64,000 nucleotides of DNA, from the NCBI GenBank assembly GCA_024401555.1, contig JAKSKV010000004.1, forward strand, positions 56,242-120,241, written 5' to 3'. Position 1 is the first letter of the stretch. The number at the start of each line of letters is the position of its first letter. Shown here in pieces: positions 19,912 to 27,991 of this stretch. The translations under genes were made by a program, and so were the position numbers. The stretch is from Paludibacteraceae bacterium. Lineage in GTDB: Bacteria > Bacteroidota > Bacteroidia > Bacteroidales > Paludibacteraceae. The notes below the pieces were generated by a model. It worked only from the letters and a program-made list of their open reading frames with translations. It made no database searches and was not told the origin of the DNA.

Positions 19912-20859
19912 ATGAAAAAGTATTTAGTAATATTAGTGATGTCTTTGTTGGGCGTTAGCGCTTATGCGCAACGTGACTTGATGTTGTCCCAACAATTTTT
20001 CTCAAGGTTGAATATGAACCCTTCCGCCACTGGTAATACCGATGACGTCGATTTGTTCCTCATTGGACGTTGGCAATGGATCGGTGTCTCTAACGGACCT
20101 AAGACGGGTGTATTGAACTTCAGTAACTATTTCGAGTCCGCTCGTTCCGGTATTGGTATGTCTGTGACTTATGATGATTTGGGTTATGCGAACCGTACCA
20201 TGAACATTAAGGCAGCTTATGCTTACCATGTGAACTTGAATGAGAGTATGTTGATGTCGTTCGGTTTGTCGGCAGGTATTCTTTATCACTATTTCGATCC
20301 ACAAAAGAATATTTGGTTGGATCCTCAGGAGTTGGAGAATGAGTCTTTGAACTTCGGTGAGAAATTGTCTAAGGTTAATCCTGATATGGACTTCGGTGTT
20401 GAGTTGGCTATGCCTAAATTGTTGGTCGGTGCCTCTGTCAACCACTTGCTCTACAATGAGGATAAGGTGACTACTTCAAGGCCAGGACGTCAGTTCAATG
20501 TATATGTAAGAGCACTTCTCTCTCCATCTGAGAAGATCGATTTGGCTCCTGCTTTGGTTTACGTTCACCGTAACCAAATGCAACGTATGGAGTTGAACTT
20601 CTTGCTATTCTATAACCGTTTCTTGTGGTTCGGTGTCACTTACCGTCCTGACTTGACCGGTGTTGATTTGTTCTCTTCAAATGTGCTTCAATTCTCAGTT
20701 GGTTTCGAGTATAAGAAGTTCCGTCTTGGCTATTCATTCGACCTCGGTTTGGGTGATGTCGCAAGAAGCGTTTCTTCGAATGCCAGTGAGTTGTTGCTTT
20801 CTTGGCGTATCCCTAAGACAACTAAGGGTGGTGGCGCAAGATTCCTTGAAGATTATTAA
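19912..20859 (+). CDS. PorP/SprF family outer-membrane protein (first copy)
   Basis: 315 aa with a signal peptide ending VSAYA before QRDLML. The family opening is clear: QQFFSRLNMNPSATGN, then a RWQW strand and alternating beta strands of an outer-membrane barrel to the C-terminus. PorP/SprF proteins assist T9SS; in flavobacteria, type B substrates are exported and anchored with the help of a PorP/SprF protein encoded next door. This gene begins 18 bp after the OmpA/PD40 gene and should share its transcript. I infer it serves the 2334-aa protein. Which giant it serves, and how it divides work with the next gene, cannot be read from sequence. Confidence 0.9.
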   Translation: MKKYLVILVMSLLGVSAYAQRDLMLSQQFFSRLNMNPSATGNTDDVDLFLIGRWQWIGVSNGPKTGVLNFSNYFESARSGIGMSVTYDDLGYANRTMNIKAAYAYHVNLNESMLMSFGLSAGILYHYFDPQKNIWLDPQELENESLNFGEKLSKVNPDMDFGVELAMPKLLVGASVNHLLYNEDKVTTSRPGRQFNVYVRALLSPSEKIDLAPALVYVHRNQMQRMELNFLLFYNRFLWFGVTYRPDLTGVDLFSSNVLQFSVGFEYKKFRLGYSFDLGLGDVARSVSSNASELLLSWRIPKTTKGGGARFLEDY

Positions 20860-20867
20860 TCTATATG

Positions 20868-20898
20868 TTGATTATTTAACTGAAGATTTATATCTTTA
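20868..20898 (+). promoter_or_regulatory. Possible internal promoter before the second PorP/SprF gene
   Basis: GTTG ending at 20870, then 20 bp, then TATCTTTA at 20891-20898. One mismatch in each box. The start would lie only about a dozen bases before the ATG, so this may be fortuitous. Confidence 0.3.
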
Positions 20899-20917
20899 GG
20901 ATAAAATTGAAGATGAT

Positions 20918-21904
20918 ATGAGAAGAAAGTTTAGATATTTGTTGTTGGCAGCCTTCTCTTCCCTCCCATTTGTGAGTGGATTTGCCGCTGAGGATATTGT
21001 GGTTAACCAATACCACTTCAACTACTATTTGGTGAACCCTGCCGTGGCAGGAGCGGAGCGTTGTCACAACTTGATGCTCACAGGTCGATTCGACTTTGCC
21101 GGTGTTGAGGGCCATCCGATGACACAGACCTTGAGTTACCGTACCCGTATTTTGAAGAACGTGGGTGTCGGTGTTTACGCCTATAATGATAAGAACGGAT
21201 CGTCCTACCGTCAGGGAGGTGAGGTGACGTTCGCCTACCATATTCCATTGTCGGAGAACAACCACTATATGATGAAGTCGCAATCCATCGACCGTCAGTT
21301 GTCGTTCGGTTTGTCATTGATGTTGAACCACTATAACTTCGACAAGAAGTTGTTCGACAAATATGCCTCCGAGGATGGTGTCTTCGGAAACGGAGGTACC
21401 AACAAGGGTATGTACTTGAATGCCAATGCCGGAGTTTACTTCTTGTGGGATAATTTCTTCGCCGGATTCTCCGCAAAGGATATCATCCCTTCCGAGATGA
21501 TCGAGTTGGGACTTGACGAGCCAAAGCGTCCGCTCTCCTTCTTCGGATTCGCGGGCTATGACTTCGACTTGGTGAACAACATCACCATCGAGCCAGCTGT
21601 GATGTTCAAGGCCGACAACCAGAAGAACAGACAGTTGGATATCAACTTGAAGTTTATGCAGACCTTGCCAGACAATAAGGACTTCTCTTACTGGTTGCAA
21701 GGATCATACCGCCACACATTGGATAAGAACGAACACAACCCATCTCCTTTGTGTCTCTTCATCTTGGGAGGCGCAAGATACAAGGGATTCCACTTGGGTT
21801 ACGGATACCGTCTCGGATTGACCGATTTCCAACGTAAGAATGGAGGAGGTCACGAGGTGATGTTGGGTTACACTTGGTGCGTAACGAAACACTTCTGTCG
21901 CTAA
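20918..21904 (+). CDS. PorP/SprF family outer-membrane protein (second copy)
   Basis: 328 aa with signal peptide MRRKFRYLLLAAFSSLPFV up to about residue 24. The PorP/SprF opening is recognisable: VVNQYHFNYYLVNPAVAGAE, then a FDFAGVEGHP strand in place of the usual RxQW, TQTLSYRTRI and barrel strands to the end (GGARYKGFHLGYGYRLGL). It is only distantly similar to the copy just upstream, so it is not a recent tandem duplication. A terminator follows at 21930, closing the cluster. It is likely the partner for a second type B substrate or a second subunit of the same complex. Confidence 0.87.
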   Translation: MRRKFRYLLLAAFSSLPFVSGFAAEDIVVNQYHFNYYLVNPAVAGAERCHNLMLTGRFDFAGVEGHPMTQTLSYRTRILKNVGVGVYAYNDKNGSSYRQGGEVTFAYHIPLSENNHYMMKSQSIDRQLSFGLSLMLNHYNFDKKLFDKYASEDGVFGNGGTNKGMYLNANAGVYFLWDNFFAGFSAKDIIPSEMIELGLDEPKRPLSFFGFAGYDFDLVNNITIEPAVMFKADNQKNRQLDINLKFMQTLPDNKDFSYWLQGSYRHTLDKNEHNPSPLCLFILGGARYKGFHLGYGYRLGLTDFQRKNGGGHEVMLGYTWCVTKHFCR

Positions 21905-21929
21905 ACCGCTTTGTAAGTTATATTATATG

Positions 21930-21965
21930 ACGCCCGTGATTTTTATGGTCACGGGCGTTTGTTAT
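21930..21965 (+). terminator. Rho-independent terminator closing the PorP/SprF cluster
   Basis: Perfect 10-bp stem (ACGCCCGTGA at 21930-21939 with TCACGGGCGT at 21949-21958), 9-nt loop, then a T-rich tail. Confidence 0.85.
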
Positions 21966-21988
21966 TTATGAGAATCTTCCTATTTTCG
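21958..21988 (+). promoter_or_regulatory. Promoter of the MFS transporter, overlapping the terminator tail
   Basis: TTTG at 21958-21961, 19 bp, TATTTTCG at 21981-21988 (one mismatch to TAnnTTTG). The -33 box lies in the tail of the upstream terminator. The implied start is about 20 nt before the ATG at 22015. Confidence 0.5.
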
Positions 21989-22014
21989 CGACTGTTTTCT
22001 GACAATGATAATTT

Positions 22015-23187
22015 ATGGTTTCCAATTGGTTCGCACTTACAAGGCGCAGAGCTCGTATTGCTCTCCTTGTGCAGTATTTCCTTAGTGGATTTATATTTTC
22101 GGCATTACTCTCCCGATTTCCTGCCATCAAAGAGATGTATGACATGGATATGTCGCAGTTGAGCATGGTTTTGTTGAGTATGTCTATCGGCTCACTGCTT
22201 ACTATGCCACTTTGTGTTCACTTGGTCGGTCGCTTCGGTAGTAAGAAATTGACTGTGGCCGGCTTCGCTTTTATGACACTTTTGCCAGTTCTGACGGTAA
22301 TGCCCAACTTGGTTTCTCTCTACTTGGTCAGTGCTTTCTATGGTATTTTTGTTACCCTTCTGGACGTCTCCATTAATGGTAATTCGATCATAGTAGAGAA
22401 TGCCTATAAGCGGCCTATCATCTCCCTCTTTCATGCTTTCTATTATGTGGGCGTCTGTACAGGAGCCTCTTTGAGTCTGCTCTTCATGCATTTCGCCATT
22501 CCCGTCACTTACCATTTCTTGTCGGTCTCAATCTTCTCTTTGCTACTCTTTTCGATTATTCGACGTTTCTATTTGAAGGAGACTATCACGAAAAAGCCGA
22601 TTGCGTCAGGTCAGAAGATTATGTTCCCGAAAGGAATTCTGTTGACTTTGGCCTTTGTTGCCTTGTGTGGTAGAGTCGTGGAGGGCAGTATCTCCGACTG
22701 GAGTACGATGTATATGGAGTCGGTCGTGAAGCTTCCAGATTATCTTGCTCCGTTAGGCTTGGTTATCTATTCAGCGTTTATGTCTTTGGGTAGGTTCTTC
22801 TGTGATCGTATCCGTGCGAAATACAGTGGCTCCACCATCTTGTTGGGTTGTTGTAAGTTGGCGTTTTTAGGTATCCTCATCATCCTTTTTGATGACTCTT
22901 GCTACTTTGCGTTGACCGGTCTCTTTGTAGCTGGTTTGGGAATCTCTTGTTTGGTGCCCGTTATTTATAGCCTTGCGGGCAGACAAGAGGATGTGACACC
23001 CGCTATGGGTATCGCGATGGTAAACACCATTAGTGGTACAGGATTCCTATTTGGCCCATTTGTGATTGGATTTATTGGCGACCACTATTCGATGTGGGCC
23101 TCTTTCCTCTACATCTGGTTACTCTCCGTTTTGATGACTGTTCTTACGCTCTTTTACCGCAAGCGGGAAAGAGGTTTGTCTCTATAA
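22015..23187 (+). CDS. Major facilitator superfamily transporter
   Basis: 390 aa inner-membrane protein with about twelve hydrophobic segments. The loop between helices 2 and 3 has the MFS pattern LVGRFGSKKL, and the opening (RRARIALLVQYFLSGFIFSALLSR) resembles the YbjJ/fucose-permease-like branch. The substrate is unknown; sugars or small metabolites are the family norm. It stands alone between a terminator at 21930 and another at 23229. The start at 22015 fits the promoter just upstream. Confidence 0.85.
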   Translation: MVSNWFALTRRRARIALLVQYFLSGFIFSALLSRFPAIKEMYDMDMSQLSMVLLSMSIGSLLTMPLCVHLVGRFGSKKLTVAGFAFMTLLPVLTVMPNLVSLYLVSAFYGIFVTLLDVSINGNSIIVENAYKRPIISLFHAFYYVGVCTGASLSLLFMHFAIPVTYHFLSVSIFSLLLFSIIRRFYLKETITKKPIASGQKIMFPKGILLTLAFVALCGRVVEGSISDWSTMYMESVVKLPDYLAPLGLVIYSAFMSLGRFFCDRIRAKYSGSTILLGCCKLAFLGILIILFDDSCYFALTGLFVAGLGISCLVPVIYSLAGRQEDVTPAMGIAMVNTISGTGFLFGPFVIGFIGDHYSMWASFLYIWLLSVLMTVLTLFYRKRERGLSL

Positions 23188-23228
23188 TAGTTTGAAATAT
23201 TAGATTTTATGTGTTAATGTGTGCATTT

Positions 23229-23260
23229 CCGTCGTGGCTTAGCTGCGGCGGTTTTTTTTT
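23229..23260 (+). terminator. Terminator after the MFS gene
   Basis: CCGTCG (23229-23234) pairs with CGGCGG (23246-23251) with one G-U pair; the loop can form a short inner stem; followed by nine T. Confidence 0.75.
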
Positions 23261-23355
23261 CATGCGTTTGCGACGAAAGTGCAAGTCATTGAATTAAAAG
23301 TCAATGGAAAATTTCTTGGTTTTTTGTTAATTTGCTAATGTAGAAATCTAATAGT

Positions 23356-26300
23356 ATGAAAGCATATATGAAAATCTTGAAAAGACTCTTTTTATTCTTC
23401 CTGATGACGATAGGTTTTGTTTCAACGCTGAATGCCGCTCGTCAAATGGAGTATTTGGATCGTGGTTTGGTGGCCGTTAAGGTGAATAACGGTGTCTTTG
23501 TCAGTTGGCGATTCTTGGGTACAGACCATTCCGATGTCGCCTTTGATCTTTACCGTGATGGGGTAAAAGTGAATGAGGCACCCATCTCTACGAAAACCAA
23601 CTACTTGGATCCTATGGGACAATCCGCATCCTCTTATGTGGTAAAGTGTGTGAGAGACGGTGTCGTCTTGGATGCTTCGTCTGCTGTGACGCCATGGCAG
23701 AGTCAGTGCAAAACCCTTACGTTGCGAAGACCGGGTTCGATCTACTCGCCCAACGATATGAGTGTGGGTGATGTGGATGGAGATGGACAGTATGAACTGT
23801 TCGTGAAGTGGGACCCTAATAATTCGCAGGATAATTCAAAGTCGGGTGTGACCGATAAAGTTTATATCGATTGCTATCGTTTGGACGGTACATTCTTGTG
23901 GCGAATTGATTTGGGAATCAATATCCGCGCAGGTGCGCATTATACCCAATATCAAGTCTATGACTACGATGGTGACGGAAAGTGTGAAATAGTTTGCAAG
24001 ACTGCACCGGGCACCAAGGATGGTAAGGGCAAATCTGTGATTATGGGGAGCGATAATCCCAATGCCGATTACAGGAATAGCGATGGCTATATTTTGAGTG
24101 GTCCGGAATATCTTACCATATTCAAGGGTGCGACCGGTGAGGAGATCAATACCGTCGCATATAAACCCGCTCGTGGGACAGTTTCCTCTTGGGGCGACAA
24201 ATATGGAAACCGTGTTGACCGTTTCTTGGCTTGCACTGCCTTCCTTGACGGTGAACACCCCAGTGTGGTGATGTGTCGCGGCTATTATACCCGATCCACG
24301 TTGACCGCTTACGATTTTAAGAACGGTAAGTTGGTGGAACGTTGGTTCCATGATTCTCCTACGTCTGGGAAGGGCGCATACGGAGAGGGTTTCCATAATC
24401 TCTCAGTGGCTGATGTTGATGGGGATGGTTTTGATGAGATCATCTACGGCTCTGCCTTGATAGACCATGATGGTCGACTGATGTACCGCACCGGGTTGGG
24501 GCATGGTGACGCTATGCATGTGTCTGATTTGAATCCCGATAATCCGGGATTGGAGGGCTGGTTTGTTCATGAGGAAAAGGAGCTCCCTTATGGCTATGAG
24601 TTGAGGGATCTGAAGAGCGGCAAGATTCTCTTCGGAATGGATATGGATAAGGATAATGGCCGTGGATTGGCTGCCGATATTGATGCGAGACATAGAGGTT
24701 TCGAGATGTGGAGTTCCGCTCCGGGCGTGTTCGACTGCAAGGGAAATAAGATCTCGGATAACAAACCAAGCGTTAATTTCAGAATCTACTGGGATGGCGA
24801 TTTGCAGGATGAACTGTTGGATGGAAACACCTGCACCAAATGGAATGGCAATGGCGTGAGCCAGTTGATCCAATTCCAGGGCAATTCTTGCAATGGTACG
24901 AAGGCGACACCTTGTCTCTCCGCGGATATATTGGGTGATTGGCGAGAAGAGGTCATCTTGCAGGATGGGGATAAGATCTATCTCTATACGACAACCATCG
25001 AGTCGAAGTACCGTCTCTTTACGCCGATGCATGACCCAGTCTATCGTTGTGGTGTCGCATGGCAGAACACCTCCTATAACCAACCGCCTCATTTGGGATT
25101 CTATATCGGTGATGGATTGGACGGGGTGGAGCAGCCAGACATCTATACGCCCGGCCATCCTACTGAACCTTTCGTTCCTACGAAAGCACTCTTGTCTTTT
25201 GAAGGGAACTTGCATCAAGAGTTGATGCCGGGTGAGTCCTTTTCTCCGATCACCTTCACTTTTGGTGGAGCCGCCACTGATGTTGTGTTCTTTGATCTGC
25301 CTGCCTCTTTACAGGTGCAAAGGGGCGAGAATAGCGTTACGCTTTCTGGTGAGGTCCTCTCTCCTGTGGCTATTCAGGTGAAGACGGTGGGTGGCGAGAA
25401 TGAAATTGTCCAGACGGTGACCATCGACAAGGTGGATCCTTCCTTGAAACGCGTCGCCTATGTCACCGATCCTGATGGTGCCAATTATGCCATGGATCGT
25501 GATCGTATCATAAAGATGTTGCGGGAGGATGGACGATTCTATGTGCGGGAGATCGCCGCCTCGTCCTTTGGAAATGATTATTCCCTCTTCGATATGGTGG
25601 TGATCAGTGAGACCACACCTTCCACTTCTCCTGTAATGGCCGAATTGAAGGGGTTGCCTAAGCCTATGTTGAGTATGAAGGTGCATGGTTATAAGTCTGC
25701 TAATGGCGCTTGGGATTGGGCGGCGACTGGCTATGGCGACAATACGACGGCGACGGCGGTCGTGGTGGAACCTTCTCAGTTGAATCATCCGATCTTTAAG
25801 GATGTGGTTTTCTCCGATGGCAACGAGGTGGAGATGTTCCATGCGGTTGACACCAAGGCGCTCACCTATATGAATCCGCAATCCTTCAAGGATGCCAGTG
25901 GCGACATCGTTCCGCTTGCTTCGATCAAAGGGGATGGTTCAATCTCTATTTTAGAGGTGGCGAAAGGTTCAGTCATTGCAGGTACTTTGTTGAGCGAAAA
26001 TTATATCCAGATTGGTGTGAACAGTAGCTCTTATGGCCAGCTTACGGAGAATGGTCTTTCTGTGATCCGTAATGCCTGCTGCTATTTGATGGGGATGGAC
26101 GGTGATGTCACCTCGTTGGGGAAGGCGGCTCGCAAAGTTATGGACGTGGTTGCTGTGGATAACCCGGTAGAGAATGAGCTCTCTTTGCGGTTCCGAACCG
26201 AGGAGGGCGGACATATCTCGTTAGAGATCTTGAGTATGAGAGGTGTGCGTGTCGCACAGTTTGAAACAATGGTCGCAAAGGGAGACAACCATATCGTACT

Positions 26301-26385
26301 TCCTGTTGAGTGGCCTTCTGACAATTACTTGTTGCTAATCCGCCGAGGCGAAGAAATTTGGTCGTTGCGGTTTATCTCGAAGTGA
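23356..26385 (+). CDS. Rhamnogalacturonan lyase, polysaccharide lyase family 11, T9SS-exported
   Basis: 1009 aa; signal peptide to about residue 27 (ends TLNAA). Residues about 29-610 match PL11 rhamnogalacturonan lyases: RQMEYLDRGLVAV opening, an Ig-like strand set, then an eight-bladed propeller with calcium-binding Asp-rich turns (DVDGDGQYE near 137, YDGDGKCE, DVDGDGFDE) and the RAGAHYTQYQVYDYDGDG stretch. The enzyme cuts the pectin rhamnogalacturonan I backbone by beta-elimination. Residues about 615-690 look Ig-like; about 695-910 are an alpha/beta domain resembling the ThuA/glutamine-amidotransferase-like fold, function unknown. The last ~80 residues are a T9SS type A sorting domain (VAVDNPVENELSLRF to SDNYLLLIRRGEE), so it should reach the cell surface. 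No SusC/SusD pair is adjacent. An alternative Met start exists four codons in. Confidence 0.9.
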   Translation: MKAYMKILKRLFLFFLMTIGFVSTLNAARQMEYLDRGLVAVKVNNGVFVSWRFLGTDHSDVAFDLYRDGVKVNEAPISTKTNYLDPMGQSASSYVVKCVRDGVVLDASSAVTPWQSQCKTLTLRRPGSIYSPNDMSVGDVDGDGQYELFVKWDPNNSQDNSKSGVTDKVYIDCYRLDGTFLWRIDLGINIRAGAHYTQYQVYDYDGDGKCEIVCKTAPGTKDGKGKSVIMGSDNPNADYRNSDGYILSGPEYLTIFKGATGEEINTVAYKPARGTVSSWGDKYGNRVDRFLACTAFLDGEHPSVVMCRGYYTRSTLTAYDFKNGKLVERWFHDSPTSGKGAYGEGFHNLSVADVDGDGFDEIIYGSALIDHDGRLMYRTGLGHGDAMHVSDLNPDNPGLEGWFVHEEKELPYGYELRDLKSGKILFGMDMDKDNGRGLAADIDARHRGFEMWSSAPGVFDCKGNKISDNKPSVNFRIYWDGDLQDELLDGNTCTKWNGNGVSQLIQFQGNSCNGTKATPCLSADILGDWREEVILQDGDKIYLYTTTIESKYRLFTPMHDPVYRCGVAWQNTSYNQPPHLGFYIGDGLDGVEQPDIYTPGHPTEPFVPTKALLSFEGNLHQELMPGESFSPITFTFGGAATDVVFFDLPASLQVQRGENSVTLSGEVLSPVAIQVKTVGGENEIVQTVTIDKVDPSLKRVAYVTDPDGANYAMDRDRIIKMLREDGRFYVREIAASSFGNDYSLFDMVVISETTPSTSPVMAELKGLPKPMLSMKVHGYKSANGAWDWAATGYGDNTTATAVVVEPSQLNHPIFKDVVFSDGNEVEMFHAVDTKALTYMNPQSFKDASGDIVPLASIKGDGSISILEVAKGSVIAGTLLSENYIQIGVNSSSYGQLTENGLSVIRNACCYLMGMDGDVTSLGKAARKVMDVVAVDNPVENELSLRFRTEEGGHISLEILSMRGVRVAQFETMVAKGDNHIVLPVEWPSDNYLLLIRRGEEIWSLRFISK

Positions 26386-26405
26386 TAAAATGTTATTTCA
26401 TAGGG

Positions 26406-26438
26406 CGCTCCAACTGTCATAGTTGGGGCGTTTTTTTT
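26406..26438 (+). terminator. Terminator after the PL11 lyase
   Basis: 10-bp stem CGCTCCAACT/AGTTGGGGCG (one G-U pair), 5-nt loop GTCAT, then eight T. Confidence 0.87.
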
Positions 26439-26719
26439 ATAGTTGGTTGTCTGTTTGATTATATGTTGAAATATGTCATTGCGTTTTTGGGGGTGTAAAG
26501 TGTGTGTTTGATATGTAATATGTAGATAATCAGTTTGTTATGTATTACTTGGTCCTGTATTATTATTCGTTTCTGTGTTGCTGTGTATGTTTTAAGAGGC
26601 AAATACGTTTGAAATCGTAACTTTTAATCTCGATTCCCTTATAATCTGAAAACAAAAGAGGCGCTTTCCTTATCGTTTTGAATTTGTCGGGATTTTCTTT
26701 TTCAAAATGCATAAAAACA

Positions 26720-26751
26720 TTTGTGTTAAAATGTGCGGCTATTTAATTTTG
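26720..26751 (+). promoter_or_regulatory. Strong Bacteroidota promoter for the ammonium operon
   Basis: TTTG (26720-26723), 20-bp spacer, TAATTTTG (26744-26751): exact match to both boxes. It precedes the first gene of the barrel-glnK-amt operon. Confidence 0.75.
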
Positions 26752-26828
26752 TAGTGTCAAAAAGATAGTAAAAACAAAGAAATGCTATCATAATGACAGT
26801 AGATGTACAATTTTAAATTAGTTGTGTT

Positions 26829-27548
26829 ATGGAAAGATTAGGAAAGAGAATTTTGACAGCGTTGTTAGCGATGGTGTTGGTTTGTCCAGTGATGGCAGAG
26901 GAAGAAGTCGACAGTACAGCGTCAAAAGTGGAATTTACAGTCGGCGCCGATTTGGTTAGTTCGTATGTATGGCGTGGAACCAAGGTGACAGGAATCAGTT
27001 TCCAACCTACTTTGGGAATTTCATATAAGGGATTGTCCTTGAGCTGCTGGGCATCCTCGGATTTTAAAAATGTGGTGAACGAGTTTGACTGGACCTTGTT
27101 TTACGAGGTAGGAGGTTTCTCTGTTGGCGTAACTGATTATTTCGGTCCTTATGTGGATACGGAGACTCCTAAATATTTTGCCGACAAGTCTCACATCTTG
27201 GAGGGAACGGTCGGATTTGATTTCAGTGCGGTTTGCAAAAAGTTCGCTTTGAGCGTAGTTTGGAATACAAACTTCCTCAACGACGAGGATGAGGCAGGAA
27301 AAGAGAACTTCTCTACCTATATCGAATTGGGTTATCCAGTACACTTGAAGCCGCTCGATTTGGATTTCGCTTTGGGCTTCACTCCTTGGGAGGGCATGTA
27401 CTCGACTGGCTTCAATGTGGTAAACATCTCCGTGAAGGCCTCAAAGGATATTCATATCACGGATCGCTATGCGATGCCAATCTTCACTCAACTTGTGTTG
27501 AATCCTAATACGGAGCGTGTAGCTGCTGTCTTTGGCATCGGATTCTAA
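26829..27548 (+). CDS. Putative outer-membrane beta-barrel (TorF/Gcw_chp-like) of the ammonium operon
   Basis: 239 aa with a signal peptide ending CPVMA before EEEVDS. The mature part is made of amphipathic beta strands (VGADLVSSYVWRG, FQPTLGISYKGLSLSCWAS) and ends with FGIGF, a C-terminal aromatic typical of outer-membrane barrels. The SSYVWRG segment near the start resembles the SDYVFRG motif of the TorF/Gcw_chp putative-porin family. It is first in an operon with glnK (35 bp) and amt, so I infer a role in outer-membrane passage of ammonium or another small nitrogen source. That role is inference from context only. Confidence 0.7.
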   Translation: MERLGKRILTALLAMVLVCPVMAEEEVDSTASKVEFTVGADLVSSYVWRGTKVTGISFQPTLGISYKGLSLSCWASSDFKNVVNEFDWTLFYEVGGFSVGVTDYFGPYVDTETPKYFADKSHILEGTVGFDFSAVCKKFALSVVWNTNFLNDEDEAGKENFSTYIELGYPVHLKPLDLDFALGFTPWEGMYSTGFNVVNISVKASKDIHITDRYAMPIFTQLVLNPNTERVAAVFGIGF

Positions 27549-27583
27549 ATGATGAAATGTGAAACAATCAAATTTATAAACGT

Positions 27584-27940
27584 ATGAAAAAGGTTGAAGC
27601 GATTATCAGAAAGACCAAGTTCGACGATGTGAAAGATGCGTTGAACGAAGCGGACATCGAGTGGTTCTCTTACTATGATGTGCGTGGTGTGGGAAAGTCC
27701 CGCCAGGGTCGTATTTATCGTGGTGTCGTATATGACACAAGTATCATCGAACGTACATTGATCTCTATTATTGTCCGTGACAAGAATGTCGAAAAGACGG
27801 TGGAGGCTATTCGTAATGCAGCCTATACGGGAGAGATTGGTGATGGTAGAATCTTCGTGATCAACGTGGAGGACGCTATCCGAATCAGAACAAACGATAG
27901 GGGTGATACCGCTCTTTACAATGCAGAGAACGAGAAGTAG
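27584..27940 (+). CDS. glnK: P-II nitrogen regulatory protein
   Basis: 118 aa. P-II trimers sense ATP/ADP and 2-oxoglutarate and plug ammonium channels through the T-loop. The T-loop spans about residues 36-54, with tyrosines at 45 and 50; Tyr50 corresponds to the uridylylated Tyr51 of E. coli GlnK. The C-terminal family signature TGEIGDGRIFV lies at about 82-92. Length is normal. The amt gene starts 51 bp downstream, the standard glnK-amt pairing, so its most likely partner is that channel. No uridylyltransferase gene is in the window, so modification cannot be assumed. Confidence 0.95.
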   Translation: MKKVEAIIRKTKFDDVKDALNEADIEWFSYYDVRGVGKSRQGRIYRGVVYDTSIIERTLISIIVRDKNVEKTVEAIRNAAYTGEIGDGRIFVINVEDAIRIRTNDRGDTALYNAENEK

Positions 27941-27991
27941 TAGGGTAGCGGATCGTCAATAATAGTAACATAATAAACAAACATTAATAGT

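Larger units (their letters stand above)
26386..26828 (+). other. 443-bp intergenic region before the ammonium operon
   Basis: Holds the PL11 terminator at its left end and a strong promoter at 26720-26751. The middle is AT-rich and I see no gene or structured RNA. The leader from the promoter to the ATG is about 70 nt. Confidence 0.6.

Noticed and set aside
20918-21904. Recent tandem duplication of PorP/SprF
   Set aside because: The two copies share only family landmarks; their sequences are too different for a recent copy event.
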